Assembly (NCBI RefSeq): GCF_001949145.1 | Contig: NW_019091362.1 | Coordinates: 5,959,904-6,023,903, forward strand | Reading direction: 5' to 3' | Length of the DNA: 64,000 nucleotides | Origin: Acanthaster planci | Lineage: Eukaryota; Echinodermata; Asteroidea; Valvatida; Acanthasteridae | Part shown: in pieces, positions 21,236 to 33,200 of the stretch | Numbering within the stretch: position 1 is the first letter of the stretch | How the letters are laid out: every line of letters begins with the position of its first letter | Notes under the pieces: generated by a model | Told to the model about the DNA's origin: nothing | The model's database searches: none | The model's input: the letters and a program-made list of their open reading frames with translations, nothing else | Position numbers and translations under genes: made by a program

Positions 21236-21567
21236 TTCTATATCACCCTTCTTGAAGTTTCTATCTCCTAATCCTACGTGTTGAGGTAGGCAAGCGGATC
21301 ATTGTCGCGCAAGACAACAGGTACACCAAACTGCATAGCCCACAGGTAATTAATTGGTTGCTTCGTACCGTTACCTTCGGAAACGAGTTGTGAAATCCGT
21401 GACCCTAAATAAGTGAGCGAGAAAATGTTGGAACTTATGAGGCATTCATGAAGTTTGAGCCCCTGACATCCGTTCAATTCCTAGCAAACAATATTTATTC
21501 GACAGTCGATTTTGTAAGTAAACTCCTGTAAAAGTTCAGCGAGCTTTTCTTTCATGTCTTTGCAGAG
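21236..21567 (-). other. presumed 5' UTR of the KIAA2012 homologue
   Basis: About 330 bases lie between the promoter-like cluster and the start codon. On the minus strand they hold an upstream ATG opening a 67-codon out-of-frame ORF (21477-21274) that ends before the true start, and an in-frame stop at 21301-21299. The upstream ORF could reduce translation if the transcript starts above 21477, but no sequence conservation supports a functional peptide. Confidence 0.4.
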
Positions 21568-21599
21568 ACGTCAGTCGCCATGTTGTTTAGTCACGTGAC
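21568..21599 (-). promoter_or_regulatory. promoter-like cluster upstream of the KIAA2012 homologue
   Basis: Read on the minus strand, 333-364 bases upstream of the ATG, this segment has a palindromic E-box GTCACGTGAC (21590-21599), a YY1-like AACATGGCG (21584-21576) and a CRE half-site TGACGT (21573-21568), all within 32 bases. No TATA box is evident. Such dense combinations mark metazoan core promoters. The transcription start is inferred, and the palindromic sites could also serve a divergent plus-strand transcript. Confidence 0.5.
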
Positions 21600-24396
21600 A
21601 TGGGAGGTTGCTGGGGCGCTCGCTTGCGCTGCATGACGTATGCAAGGGCAAAATTCGTGAAGGTCGACTGGTCGCCAGGCGGCGCACTTCAACATTTTAG
21701 GCTGCGGCTTGGAATTCCGCACAAAAAAAGGGTACGACGCTTTGCTGCAGTCGTGTCATTTCAAGCCGCAGCCAATGCAAGTAGTTCGGACACGGCCCAA
21801 GATCTTTCCAAGTTGCTCCGTCACGGTCCACCGGTTTCGATTTGTATCAATGGAAAACTTCGACGAACAGCGTTGTCGGGCAGCAGTACATGTACATATC
21901 TAAGTCCTTTCAGAGGCGGCTCCGCGAGATTTCCATCGGCGGTCGATTTTCTTTTCCTTTTCCATGAAACTGAAGAGTTATTTCATTCCACAGAGCGGAT
22001 TAATTACAATTTTCCCATGTCTACTTTAACCATGGAGGTTCCTTCCTCCATGCTTTAACGTAGATGAGCAAATGTTCTTTCGTACAGATCGTTACACGAC
22101 CGTAAGCAAGGGACTGTCTGTGTTTATACTGCTATCTTTACACTCTTTCTTTTCAGATTTTTCAGTTACGCCTATCATATCTCTTCTGTTTCATCCGACC
22201 TTGTCTGTTTTGTTTGCATCCATCCTTCACAACCTGACGGACAAAGGTATCCCTCCCGCCGCTTAATAAGTCGTTTAATTCATTTCTAAACATTCCTATC
22301 CACAATTCCCAGCGCCGCAATTGTTATTTGTTATCCTTCCCATAGATGGCACATATGGAACACCATAATAGACGGATAGATAAACACCCGTTTACTACTG
22401 CTAACAGGAGAAAAGCGTCGTTTTTTGACTGGAATGAAAATTCAAAAAGAAAAAAAAGGGATGAATTTCCTAAAAAGTGCTTTTGTGGAGAACTACTGTG
22501 GGAATTTTATCACCTGTGCAACAGATACCTGGCTCAATTTAACTCCCTAATGAAAGAACAAAGCATAGGCATGTTTCTGACAAAAGTGAAGGGTTCTGTG
22601 AACTGATGAAAGTTCTTGCCATGGTATATATCAATCGTAGAGGTCTGAATTGGTTTCCAAGATCTCTGAATCAGTAGCCAAATAATTGACAACATTGCCT
22701 CCAATTTTATATTAACGCTTCGATGCAGACGGAGGATATTGATTAAATAAATCCATCCCCGGTATTATGTTTTTGATAAACGAGACTGGGCAAAAACGCT
22801 CAGTGAAGTATGTTACATTAAGTTATCCATAACATCTTAGAAATTGATTCTGACGTGAAATGGTCATAGCCTGCACCATACTATTGAACTAATCAACAGA
22901 CCGTGGTAAAAGGTCATCAAAACCCTCTCCTTATCCCGTCGTAATTAGTGCCCCAGGATGTCTCAGGGTAGTTTAGTGAAAACGGAGTCGAGGAATTGGT
23001 GTAAGTTACACTGATCAGTATTGAAGGAGGAGTCCTTACTGATGGCGTTACTGTGTGGTTTGCGCATTTTTTCTGAAGTTCTCATTATTGTGTGGTTTAT
23101 CCAAATTTTGTCCAAATCACCTCCATTGTAATTGAAGGACATTTAATCTGGTCAACGACACTGCCGCGATTGTGTCACTGACTCAAAGAGGCGAGGCTAG
23201 GGCTAGTCAACGAGAAGCGTCACCAATTCAGTCAGAGTTCGAAGTGCGCCAGACGAACAAACAGCACAGCGTCCTGACCCAAGTGACCGTCAGCTGCGGA
23301 GCTGCTGTGTTCACCTATTTGAAATAGCGCCACCAATGAATCAACTCTTAGCCAAAGCCGCAAGAAACTATAGAAAAGATAATCAGCAAGGGCGTGATTC
23401 CCTTCGAAGCAATACCAGCCCAAGGTGTTATGTAGTGGGTCAAAATTACTAAATAATACACAATATATTATTTTCTAGACGCATCAACTGAGGCTAAAGA
23501 CGAAGCCTTGCTGGTTTTCAAAATAGGAGTACGCATACGTCGGCCAAGTGGAAGGCCGTTGTCAACAAATTCGGTTGGATGTCCCACGCCTAGCATCGTT
23601 TCTGATCGAGGGCGGATCGGGGGGGGAGGAGGCCGTGCCCTCACCCCACCCCCAACCCCAAAAAAGAAGCCAACAATGTGATTTTTGTCTGCTTCGTTTC
23701 TTTTTTATTCAATTTGATATTTCAACTTTATCCAAGATTGTTTGGCAATTAATTTCCATTTCAGAAGGCACACGTTGGAAAAGATCTATCTGTCGAAGCA
23801 ACACCCCCTCCCGCAACGGGTTTTAAAGTTCTTACCTATCTAGGGGATACTCAGCGCAAGGAAGGCGGCCTTCGGTATAAACACATCTACTCTACACAAA
23901 AGACCCATCAACCTCGGAGGATTTTCTTGGAAGACAAGGTGCATCCAAGCAGACTTGATGAAGTCTGGCACTCATCTTACGGGAGATCTAGCATCCTCGA
24001 CGTCCTTAATGTCTTGTACGAAGCAACCAGTCATTGCGTGGCGCAGCTAGGAAACTTTATTCCAAGTTTTTATCCTCGGGGGAAGGACAAGTCGCAGAGA
24101 CATTGAGGGACACGATATTGAAACAGTTTCCTTCAACAACCGGCGTTTTGTTTGAACATTTTTTTGCAGGAAGCAAATTCAGAGGTTGCTCGAGGACTGA
24201 ATAATGGAGCGAGACAGCGAGAAACTGAATCAATTTGATATCCCTGTTATGCCAGCTCGACAGCATGAGAATGAAATTTACTTCTTTGGAATGACACAAA
24301 AGTTGGTGATTTTCAAAAATCCGGAAATATGAAGTAATCATGGAGAAAACCAACCTAATGTTCAAGCAACACTCTTCTCCAGAGAGGGGTGGGTTT
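21600..24396. other. intergenic, CpG-rich, upstream of the KIAA2012 homologue
   Basis: No recognisable gene. Plus-strand ORFs start just past the promoter-like cluster (21600-22058, 22072-22266, 22346-22606), and the last is preceded by an acceptor-like pyrimidine tract. They could belong to a divergent transcript but match nothing I know. CpG is abundant: I counted about 29 in 23161-23760. Confidence 0.5.
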
Positions 24397-25598
24397 GAAG
24401 CAGAATTCGGGTCAAAAAGATTGGAACATGTTTTTGCTAAACGGAATGCCCTTTTTTCAAAAACGAATATCGTTTTAAAAGATCGTCTTTTTGACTCTTG
24501 GAAGGCATTTTTCAAAACCGAATGAAATGCTTAAGATGCAGTAAATATGTTTTAGATTCGTATGAATGTTTAAAAAGCGGATGAATTTGTACTGACGGAA
24601 TATATTTTCTAGCTTGGAAAAAAGTTAAAGAGTGAATATGTTTTCACAAGTCGAATGAGATTTTACAAATCCAATATTTTCTCAAGCTTGGAACGAATTT
24701 TTAAAGTCCAAACATTTAAAGATTGGAATAAAATTGTTGACTCCGAATATATTTTTGAAATGGGAACACTTTTCCAACGTAAAGCTATCATTCCAAGTAC
24801 GCACTTTACCCGAAATATCATTTCATCTGAATTGAGAAAGCATCCAAATTGAGAAAGCATCCAAATTTCTAAAGCATGAGCTTTTAAAAAGCATCCAATC
24901 TTTTTGACGGGTGATTAGCCCGAAGTTCCAAACCTTTCTGGACGATTCAGCTACTTTCGGCATGCGCAGGCAAACTCCTAGGTGCGGCTCCAAAAACAAA
25001 GGCAACGGCAGTAAAGGCCAATCGTCCAAAAGGGTTCGGAACTTCGGACTGAACACTGTCAAAAAGATTGGATTTTTTGCGCGCATGCTTTAGAAATTTG
25101 GATGCTTTCTCAATTGGAGTGCTTTCTCAATTCGGATGAAATGAGATGCGTGCATGGGATGACAGCTTTACGTTGGGAAATGTGTTTCAATTTTAAAAAT
25201 AAATTCGAAGTCAACAATTTTATTCCAATCTTAAAAAATCTTAAGACTTTAATAATTCGTTCCAATCTTGAGAAAATGTTGGATCTATAAAATCTAATTC
25301 GAATTTTGAACACACGTTCACTCTTTAAAAATTTATTCCAAACTAGAAAATATGTTCAGTCTATACAAATTCATCCGCTCTTTAAAAGTTCATTAGAATC
25401 TAAAAAAAAACAACCTGTATTGCATTTTAAAAATTTTATTTGATTTAAAAAAATACATTCAAAATAAAAAATACGACCTTTTAAAAATGTCATTCGTTTA
25501 AAAATACATTCAAAAAACAAAAAACAAGTTCGATTTTGAAAAGAGGCAATCCGTTTTGCAAAAACATGTTCGAATCTTTTTGACCCGAATTCTGCTTC
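24397..25598. mobile_element. foldback element with long inverted-repeat arms
   Basis: The left arm (24397-24946) and right arm (25021-25598) are imperfect inverted copies around a 74 bp centre. The outer ends match as GAAGCAGAATTCGGGTCAAA against TTTGACCCGAATTCTGCTTC. The inner ends match around CCGAAGTTCC against GGAACTTCGG. Within each arm, degenerate GAATRNNTTTT-type units recur every 20-40 bases. No ORF of note is present. The architecture (long arms built of subrepeats, little centre) is that of foldback elements such as the sea urchin TU family, but family membership is not shown. Confidence 0.75.
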
Positions 25599-28500
25599 GT
25601 AGGTGCATGAGGTACATGGGTTCTTAGCCTAATATCCGGTCATCAAGTCCCGCGTATACACACACAGAGCGGCTTCCAGCCAGGAGCACGCGTCTCTCGA
25701 GTATGATCATCACAATTACTGTGACAGGATTAGCTTTTTAATCATGGGTTTATCAGAGTAACAACAGACCTAGGCTTCAGTGTTTAAGCCCCTGCAAACA
25801 GATCTCTCGTTAATATTAGAAACATTTAAGTAGTTTTCATTTTCTTGTCTCTCTGCCAAGAGGATAATATTTTGGTTCGATAGTAATGCCACTATTCAAA
25901 CAAACTTGAAACATTCGTTGTAGTAGAATAGATATTTAAAATCGCATCAGACCGCAGAGCCTCGCCAACAAAAATCAATTTTCGACCCCTTTAACGAATT
26001 GTTTCCAAATTAAAACACGTCGAAGCGTGGTAACTGCAGGCTGGATTTCAGCGTAAAGGCCCTGCGGGTATAACCTCTAGCCTGTAGTAGAGCCGTTTGG
26101 ATGATGTGACAATGGGAAAGAAATCCCAATGCGTATAATACTTCTGAGACCGCTGAGGCCGGGAATCGATCCCAGTGCCATATTTGGTATAATAATTCAC
26201 ACATCCGTATAGATTTATCATTTAGCTGGAATTTGTTATGGCTGGGCTCCAAATCTTCAGGGAAAAGATGGCGTCTTACTACATCACTCGAAGCTCGACA
26301 CCGCTTCAACGAGCTGTAGCGTGTAATAGTCCAACATTTTCCAATTAAGTATCGATACACAACGATACCATGTGACGTACTCGTGCACTGTACAGCTTAG
26401 CGTGAAGTACAAGGAGTGTGGATTCAAGTAAAAATCAAGCTCGAGTTAACTACTATACATATTTTATGAGCAAACGAGTGACATGATCAAGTCAAGTGAT
26501 GCCACCATTGAGTACGACTTTTTTAAGAGTACCTCGGCAACAAATAATGTGAAATTCCACGCACTTCCTCTCGAATACACAACATGACACCAAAGATGAT
26601 GCCAACAGTCACGGACTAACATTCACATTTTCTTTTACCACGGTGTGCGCGGCAGTGTCGCGCGTCAGTGCGCGGCTTTTTGTTCAATAGGCCTACAGTC
26701 GCTTTTTGAGTTTCACCGTGTCTTTTTAGATGTTGCACTGCCGGTTTTCAAAGTGTATGGCCCTCTTAATACGATTGCTAAAAACGGTAAACCATGAAAG
26801 AAAAACACATCTGACATGATCCAGACATTAAGATGTTAGTCAACACTATTAATTTGGGCATGAGCGCTGGCACTGTCGCAATCTTTGGCCCTTCCCCCTA
26901 TGATTAGCCTCACCGACGATGCTGCCATAAACTTGTCTCTTGAAGCTGATATTAAATTGATGCGATCACGACCCCTGCACCCATCACTAGGGAGCGGCTC
27001 AAGGGTCTATTGACCGACTCGCTTCGGCTTTTAGTAGCCTCCTTGTGAACGTGCTCGCCCAACGTGACCAACGTTGGCGGCCAAACACAGCAGGCAGCGT
27101 CGGCACGTTACAGCTCCAGCCACAAGAGGGGAGCCTATGCGATTGGATGATCAAGCACTGCATGTGCAGTACATGTAGTTGGTGCAGTGGGCCGATCGCA
27201 CCGCACCTTTGTCCTGATTTTTTTTGGTAATTTCTAGTCATTTATCAACATACATCGATTTCGGAAATTGAAATCATGACCCATTTACAGAGGGCAAGCT
27301 GGGACGATGAAGGGTGAGATAATTAGACGGAATGGGTAATGACATGGCCTAGCATCAGACGCATCATTTCTTGACTTTTTCAGCCTACTGCTTTCATCTC
27401 CTCTGACCGGTTATCTTTTGGGCTGATAGCGGTCCGTGTGGAGATGCAGCTACCGCTTTTCCCCCCAAGTCTATGCCGGCATGCATCATGCTTTTCCATC
27501 AGCCCCATCTTGGAGTGATAAGAAAGAAAGGAATATTTCCACAGACTCCCGACAGAACCGAAAGAAAATCAACGAACATCAAAGTAACGTAAATTAGACA
27601 ACTGAATGTAGATTAATCCTGATGTTTTAGACATAAGCCTATTTTGAAAGAAAGGTCAAAATTACATTCTGATCTTTCTGGTGCAACTGTTCAACAAAAT
27701 GTAAAGCGTTTAATACGCATTATCAATTTTAAGTCACGTGTAAGGACTAGTGTGTCTTGCGCGCGGTTGTGCCATGAATTCCATGAATACAGAACTGTAT
27801 TTATTAACAAGAAACACTTCCATCTTAAGAAAGAAGACAGTTTAGCTCGCACTAGTAACCCTACTTTGCAATTCAAGCTCGGCTCAACGACGTCAGCAGC
27901 GCTGCTGCCCTTCCTGCATGATTATGATTCTTCAAGAAGTCCAAGATTGGTGTGAGTTGTGTGCTAATGATGCTGCCTTCACATTTTCATGCACAGTGGG
28001 TTTGCGTCCATCTGTGACCGTAATCACGTTAGTGTCTTCGATCTTCCGCTCTATGAGCAATCATCACGTCAGTGGACATACAGCGCGAGCCTGTGTCTCA
28101 TCTATAGTCTCTGTCATCAGTCAATATGCATACGCCTTTTCGATGTCACAGGAATCACTGCCGCTTGTATCACGATAAAAAACTGACATAAACCATACAC
28201 AGACAGCTAAGTTATTACTGATGTAAATCAAAGTTGCCTCCTCTTTAAATGCCTTTAGCAAATCCATTTGACATGCCACCAATTATTGCAATCCAAAATG
28301 GATAAGAGCAGAAACCGACGCTGATTGTCAGTCAAGCAAGACTGGCTGTCTTTGGTTGACTTTTAAAACATGAACTCGGTTTTTATAAGTTATTCTGTTC
28401 TTGAGGTAGCGCAACCGGGGCACGAGGAATGAAAGATTGCGTTCGGTGAAGATTTTAAAAGCACAGTCGGGACGCTAAAAAGGATATGGAACAATCATTC

Positions 28501-30081
28501 TTTTTCGCAACGGGAATGCTAACAACACTGTCGTAAATTGTTATGCAGTCGAATCCCCATCAAGTCCGTAGTCAGGGCGACAAAGGTCAGGATGTGTCCA
28601 CTTTTAACATGAGAAGTTGGTTACCAGTTTTGTAACCTGCCTGCACCCAGCCCCCGAGAGAAAATCGTTAAAAATCATTTGTTGAGTCTCCTTTAATTTA
28701 AAAGTTTTGCTGCATAGCCATACCGTACGCATTTCTACAGGCAAGACAATGATTGATTTATAAAGTTAAGACACTCCATAGAGTACCAACGCAAAAACTA
28801 ATCCTGAACGCTAACATCCCAAAAGCTTTTTAAAAGCGTGTTTTCGTCTGGTAATTCACCGACAACATTGCCAGAAATGCCATCCTCAAAGCTTCTTCTG
28901 TTCCCGCTGCCGAGTTTAATCTCTTATCGCCCGTCCATTACCGTCCTTATCATAACAAATTTGTTTTTTCTTCCCGGAGGAAAGGCACGCTCCAAGGAGA
29001 GGACTTGTACCGCAGACTGTTCCCATTCCCCTGACAGGAATCATCCCAAAGATCACAGGAATTCGGGATTTGGAACATTGTGTGTATACAATAAGACGTG
29101 TCCTGCCGATTCTCATCTGTCTCCAAGGGAAAACAGGCCGAGCTCTAACAAGCACTAGGAGGAATCAGGGATAGGACCTTTAACGGTAGCGCGTTCAACC
29201 GAGGTGAAACTGCCTCAGCGGAGGCAGAATATATGCAAATAACTTTTCTGTTCATCAAGGGTATCATCATACCTTGAAAATGTTTACGCAACTTTGTGGC
29301 CTTGACTTTAATCCATTTTATTTCCTCAAAAGTCATAATTCCCTTGCAGCTGCATAACAAATCCGCCGCAGCTCTCAAAACGCCTCTCAACGTCATTAAA
29401 AGATGGCAGTTCGACAACATCCGGTCGTTTTCATCAGAACAGCATCGAATTAATTATCATAGTTACATGTTTTGCGGTATGTCATTTTGAGTCACGTTAA
29501 ACGATGTAACAGAACCATCAAGCAATTACATGCTTTTGGATATCGATTAATGGATTAAAGATGTCATTTGGTATTATCTGAATCAGGAAAAGCACTGCCT
29601 TATTTCATTATCGACCATGAACGATACGTCATTTCGTCCAACTTTTTTCCAGCTTAAGTCAAATCAAGTTTCGTCAAGTGTTTATCGGGCATACGATTCC
29701 AGAACACTGCGTTCGTTGCCTACGTGACCACTGACCAGTAATGGCATGATTATCTCCTATCTTGCAATGAACAACGTCAAATAAGCTGGACACCACGGCT
29801 CGATACGACAGGTTGAGAATCCTGCATGGTCCTATCACCAGATACTTCGCTGCAAGATGTAAGATGGTCTGGGTCGGTGTATTCATACCACGCAAAGACC
29901 CTACGAAGAAAAGAAAGCACGGCAGTACCGGTATTTATAATACTGTGACGGATAAAGTGATTTCCAAAATGGCGGTGTGCTAACGTAGGACATAAAGAAA
30001 GCCATGCGAAGAACCTGGCACAAATACTCGAATTTCTTCATAATCATAAGACTGCACTGTGAAATCGACACGAATACTATA
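25599..30081. other. intergenic, no gene recognised
   Basis: CpG-containing unique DNA. ORFs up to about 115 codons occur on both strands without splice or similarity support. Palindromic and GATCGATTC-like words near 26160 were considered as a tRNA or SINE B-box and rejected. A YY1-like AAAATGGCGGT lies near 29966. Confidence 0.5.
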
Positions 30082-30202
30082 AAGGGTTTGCATAGCTGCC
30101 ATCTTGCGGGGTAGTTCTTTTGTTCCACAGGGAAACCTCCTTTATGCATACCCCGTGGAACAAGAGCACTGGCCTGCAAGATGGCTACCGCGCAAAGCCT
30201 CG
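30082..30202. mobile_element. MITE-like inverted-repeat element, copy 2
   Basis: The left end AGGGTTTGCATAGCTGCCAT continues to CTTGCGGGG. The right end, complemented, reads GAGGCTTTGCGCGGTAGCCA continuing to TCTTGCAGG. Internal CTTTTGTTCCAC and CCCCGTGGAACAAGAG face each other and closely match copy 1 at 19013-19142. Two related foldable copies 11 kb apart indicate a dispersed family. Confidence 0.6.
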
Positions 30203-33200
30203 ATTGTTTCCCCTCATGATGTCCTGGTTGACTTTGGTCAAAGGGATTACACCTTAATGCCTGTGCTTCATAAGGCACCACACTGTGTTAACTCGACGCG
30301 GTAGCACTAGATGACCTTTGTGTGCACGGCTCACCATGTGCGCGCACTGATTTACCCTGGACGGCGCAAACCCTGAAACCAGCTTCAAGATTAGCCACTG
30401 TTAGGTCTGTTGTCACCACGTCCCTGCAAACTCCCAACGTGTAACAGGCGAAGATACAGACCTTAACTCTCGCAACAGATTCAGACACACCCTTATATTC
30501 ATTTGAATATGCGCAACCACACCAATGTCTTAGAGAGGGCGGCTGCCATATGGCATCAGTGACCGTTGAGGAGGTACATGTACTTGAGCACTGACGTGAC
30601 CCAAAATAGTACACGCGATCAAGGTGCGTTTCATTTTTAATCCGAAGCCATGCAACTAATGTGATGATTTAACAACAGCAATAAAGCCTGAGGTGATAAA
30701 AATGCTATACACGATTAACTATGTAAGATATACTTGTTCAGGTCAATATTTCAGTTCTCCAGGAAACTCCCAGGGACGAATATACACCAGGCACTTAGTA
30801 AAGGTTTTCTCAGCAGAGCTGAATTCTACAGCTCAAATACTTTACGATGGATCTTGCCTGTGACTGTTCCTGGGATTCTTTTTAGCAAATCAAAGATTAA
30901 TGAAATAATTTGTACTTATTAAGTGAAACATCTGCGGGACTTTGTTACACTGCAAAGCTCCAGCAATTCAGCTGCCGCCTTGATCCCACAAACAGGAGCT
31001 CATCCATTACAGTGTCATACAGGTGAGTGAGCACCTGAGCTTTAACACCGTTGCATTTCAAACCGCTCATAATTATGTCATGTTGTTTATAGTTTCAAAT
31101 ACTGGCCAAAAGTACCTGTCTTTATATTCTTGATGCATCAACAAACGCATCTGCAAGCTTTAGAGTATCCAACCGGAAAGGCCAATGTTTTTGGTGAAGT
31201 CTAGGCCTAGTCGATGTTAAGTAGGTTCAAACAGCATAAAACAACAGCTCAGGCCGGGATCAAGATCAGAGTGAAACCCAAGGGCAAAAGTTAAGCTTTG
31301 TGAGGTTGCAGCGAACTATTTGCGAGTTTAAATTCCCACGGGCTGTGCAGCAGTGGGGCTTGGCTCAGCCCTCAGCTGGGACTAATTCGCCAAAGCGTTT
31401 CACAGTCATGTTCTACCAAATCCGGATCAATGTTATCTTAGTCTGCACCGAGAAAAGAAATAACATCTACCCTATTTCAAGGTTAAAAAGCACCTGGCCG
31501 AGTTCAATCACCATAACAGCTGAGGAAACTGGATATTATCATTCGGAACTTCTTTTTCCCCCCTGCTAATCCTTTTACATTCTTTCCAGGGGTAATTCAT
31601 CATCAGGATTGTGCACTTGAGAATATACATAAACCTACGAGATTCTTGACTTTCCTTTTTCCATTCTGAAAGGCGGGGTCGAGTGGGGTAGGGGGGTCGG
31701 GTGTTCGAAAGAGGATTATTACATATTTGTTGTAAATAACAGTCGGTCTAACCCGCGAAATAGCATGTGATATCAACTGTCGCTACCGGATGTCCACTCG
31801 TGATGAAATTAACTCTTAACGCCATTCGCCAATCTCCTTTTGTCTATGGCCTCATTTTTATTTCGACCTGCAAAATCATTTATATAAATATATTTATACT
31901 TACAACTGGAAACAAAAAAAATCAAAACTGTGGCTTCACTTTATAGTCTGTTGTTTTTGCGGCAGAAAGTAAGAAATCGCAAGTTTAACGGCCACACAGT
32001 CTCATCTTATGGGAGACAAAGTTCATGAAATTAAGGCCTTCTTGCTAACGATCGAAGCAAAAGTTAAGTTTGGAAAACCACCCTGAACATACGCAACGAA
32101 AGAATGGTTTTTCGCAACATGAATTCCGCAGTAGGCAAACCAGTCCCCCTGAATGTCACTGGTGTAGCCAGGAGGGGGGTGCAGAGTACCGTAGCAGCTT
32201 GAACACGGGAAAATCAGGACGATGATGAGGCAAACTGTGATACTGATAAAAAAAACTGAAATTGGGTTAACGGGCAGAAAATCTTATCTTGTAACGGGAA
32301 AGTCAAAACTTGGTTAGGCGGGTAGGCTCAGCAACTAAGCTCAGGTTTAAGAGCTGGCAGTCTCCAATTAAAACCCCTCAAAATGATCTTTTCAAACCCT
32401 CGACCAACTAACTTGTTTAAGTTTTTAAGACGCTTTGGGTGTAAAATGATTGACATTTTAGATGATTTTTGTTTCTAACAAATCAATACGTGTACTGTGA
32501 ACAATATGGCAGTGTGACTGGCAACATTGGATCTTACAATCTCAAGCCACAATACATCACTCAAGCGATGATGATGATTTATTCCAAGGGGCGGTAACAT
32601 TCTCCCATATTTTTCTCGTCTCAGATTTTCTCCTAAACTGCAGTCCCTATCTCCTCAGTCACAATGAATGTTTTGGCTTCCCAATTTATGGCGGCACGGC
32701 TGCATAAACAAATCGGCTGGCAAGAAAACAGCTGGCAAGATGCAGACAGCTTGAAGAATGTCGTTCCTCCTGTTTTGAAAACCGTGATGAATTCGCAGTG
32801 AATCAAGATTTATATTTGACAAAGAGGATACAGCCAAAACAATATATATCAAGAATTTAGTCAGAAAAGAGATAACATCAGCGTATTAGTGATGGTGCTG
32901 ACTTAAATGTATTGTGTCGTGTCAATTTCTAAAACATGGTGTGATTTAATCATGTTGCTAGTGTGTTTCAGAAGGTGCAATATGTTCTAAACGGGACAAA
33001 CTAGGATCTTGAAAAAGATCCCTAAATTCAAACCTGTGATTTTCAAATTTCACACACCAAGCTATTCCTCCACCAGTAAAAGAATCAGGATGTTATTTTT
33101 CCATTTTAAGCGTCCACCAAAATATATAACAAAAATGTATTTATCCCCGTCTAAGAATTTGGACAGAAGAAAGAAGATTTTGGGCCCCTGTTTCCCCTTA

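Noticed and set aside
21600-22058. 152-codon plus-strand ORF starting at the E-box
   Set aside because: The start is a chance ATG overlapping the promoter-like cluster, the composition is CpG-driven Arg-rich, and no homologue is recognised.
26155-26185. GGGATCGATTCCCGG on the minus strand, like a pol III B box
   Set aside because: No A box at the right distance and no cloverleaf can be drawn. Probably a chance palindrome.
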